This document shows, one piece after another, positions 5,037 through 5,142 of a stretch of 5,142 nt of DNA. The DNA comes from Acidobacteriota bacterium. GTDB taxonomy: Bacteria; Acidobacteriota; UBA6911. A program made the translations under genes and the position numbers. The notes under the pieces were generated by a model. The model was not told the DNA's origin, did no database searches, and saw only the letters and a list, made by a program, of their open reading frames with translations. The DNA lies in NCBI GenBank assembly GCA_031254095.1, contig JAIRVC010000051.1:1-5142 (forward strand), given 5' to 3'. Every line of letters begins with the position of its first letter. Position 1 is the stretch's first letter.

Positions 5037-5086
5037 TTATGACAACTTGGCAGTAAGATTTGTGCGCGCGCCCATTATTTCATTAT

Positions 5087-5116
5087 TTTATGAAGCGCTG
5101 AAATGGGTGTTTTCAA
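5087..5116 (-). promoter_or_regulatory. Candidate promoter of the symporter gene
   Basis: On the minus strand, TTGAAA (5111-5116) and CATAAA (5087-5092) are separated by 18 bases and point toward the symporter, leaving a leader of about 105 bases. An imperfect inverted repeat (CCCATTATTTCA at 5071-5082 against TGAAATGGG at 5099-5107) overlaps it and could be an operator. Assigned by consensus only. Confidence 0.4.
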
Positions 5117-5125
5117 TGGTATAAT
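5098..5125 (+). promoter_or_regulatory. Candidate divergent promoter pointing out of the window
   Basis: A perfect TATAAT (5120-5125) with CTGAAA (5098-5103) 16 bases upstream, on the plus strand. It overlaps the candidate leftward promoter, which suggests a divergent gene just right of the window, as is common for sugar transporters and their regulators or enzymes. Confidence 0.45.
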
Positions 5126-5142
5126 ATGTTGTTTCGGAAGCA

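Noticed and set aside
4227..5042. 271-codon plus-strand frame opposite the symporter gene
   Set aside because: Antisense to a clearly coding membrane-protein gene; its Gly/Arg/Pro-rich text is typical of a shadow frame.
5061..5071. Alternating TGTGCGCGCGC tract as Z-DNA or a functional element
   Set aside because: Only 11 bases long with no supporting context; likely chance.
1..5142. tRNA or rRNA genes
   Set aside because: No cloverleaf, T-loop GTTCRANTC box or rRNA-like conserved blocks were seen on either strand.

Overview
The window holds four convincing protein genes and an unusually busy intergenic stretch. From left to right: a leftward pair (a MerR-type regulator followed by an overlapping HI0933/BaiN-type flavoprotein, 13-2059), about 770 bases of non-coding DNA with three related palindromes, at least two of them in MerR-style promoters (2060-2831), a rightward gene for a small protein that looks like a stripped-down NRPS condensation domain (2832-3413), a repeat/terminator zone (3414-3548), and a leftward GPH-family sugar:cation symporter (3549-4973). 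The right edge (4974-5142) carries the leader and likely promoter of the symporter and probably a divergent promoter for a gene outside the window.

The organism cannot be named from this sequence. The mid-range base composition, the MerR/GyrI-like regulator, the GPH symporter and the many short dispersed repeats would fit a host-associated anaerobe such as a spirochaete of the Treponema group or a clostridial relative. This is inference only; there is no rRNA or marker gene here.

The central theme is regulatory. A MerR-family protein with a predicted small-molecule-binding domain is transcribed away from an intergenic region containing three versions of one palindrome (core TCGTGT-N-ACACGA or a close variant). 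Two of them lie inside promoters with a long 18-19 bp spacer, the hallmark of MerR-activated promoters, and both point right. The right-hand one is placed to drive the condensation-like gene; the left-hand one has no recognisable gene directly behind it. About 80-95 bases around these two promoters are recognisably duplicated. The simplest reading is a sensor/regulator controlling a divergent, possibly eroded, small-molecule-related locus, but regulation by this particular MerR protein is inferred.

The rest of the non-coding DNA contains a dispersed motif (GGAAACRCTGATTRA, four copies in both orientations), several hairpins, four tandem heptamers and a possible 24-codon leader ORF overlapping the start of the condensation-like gene.
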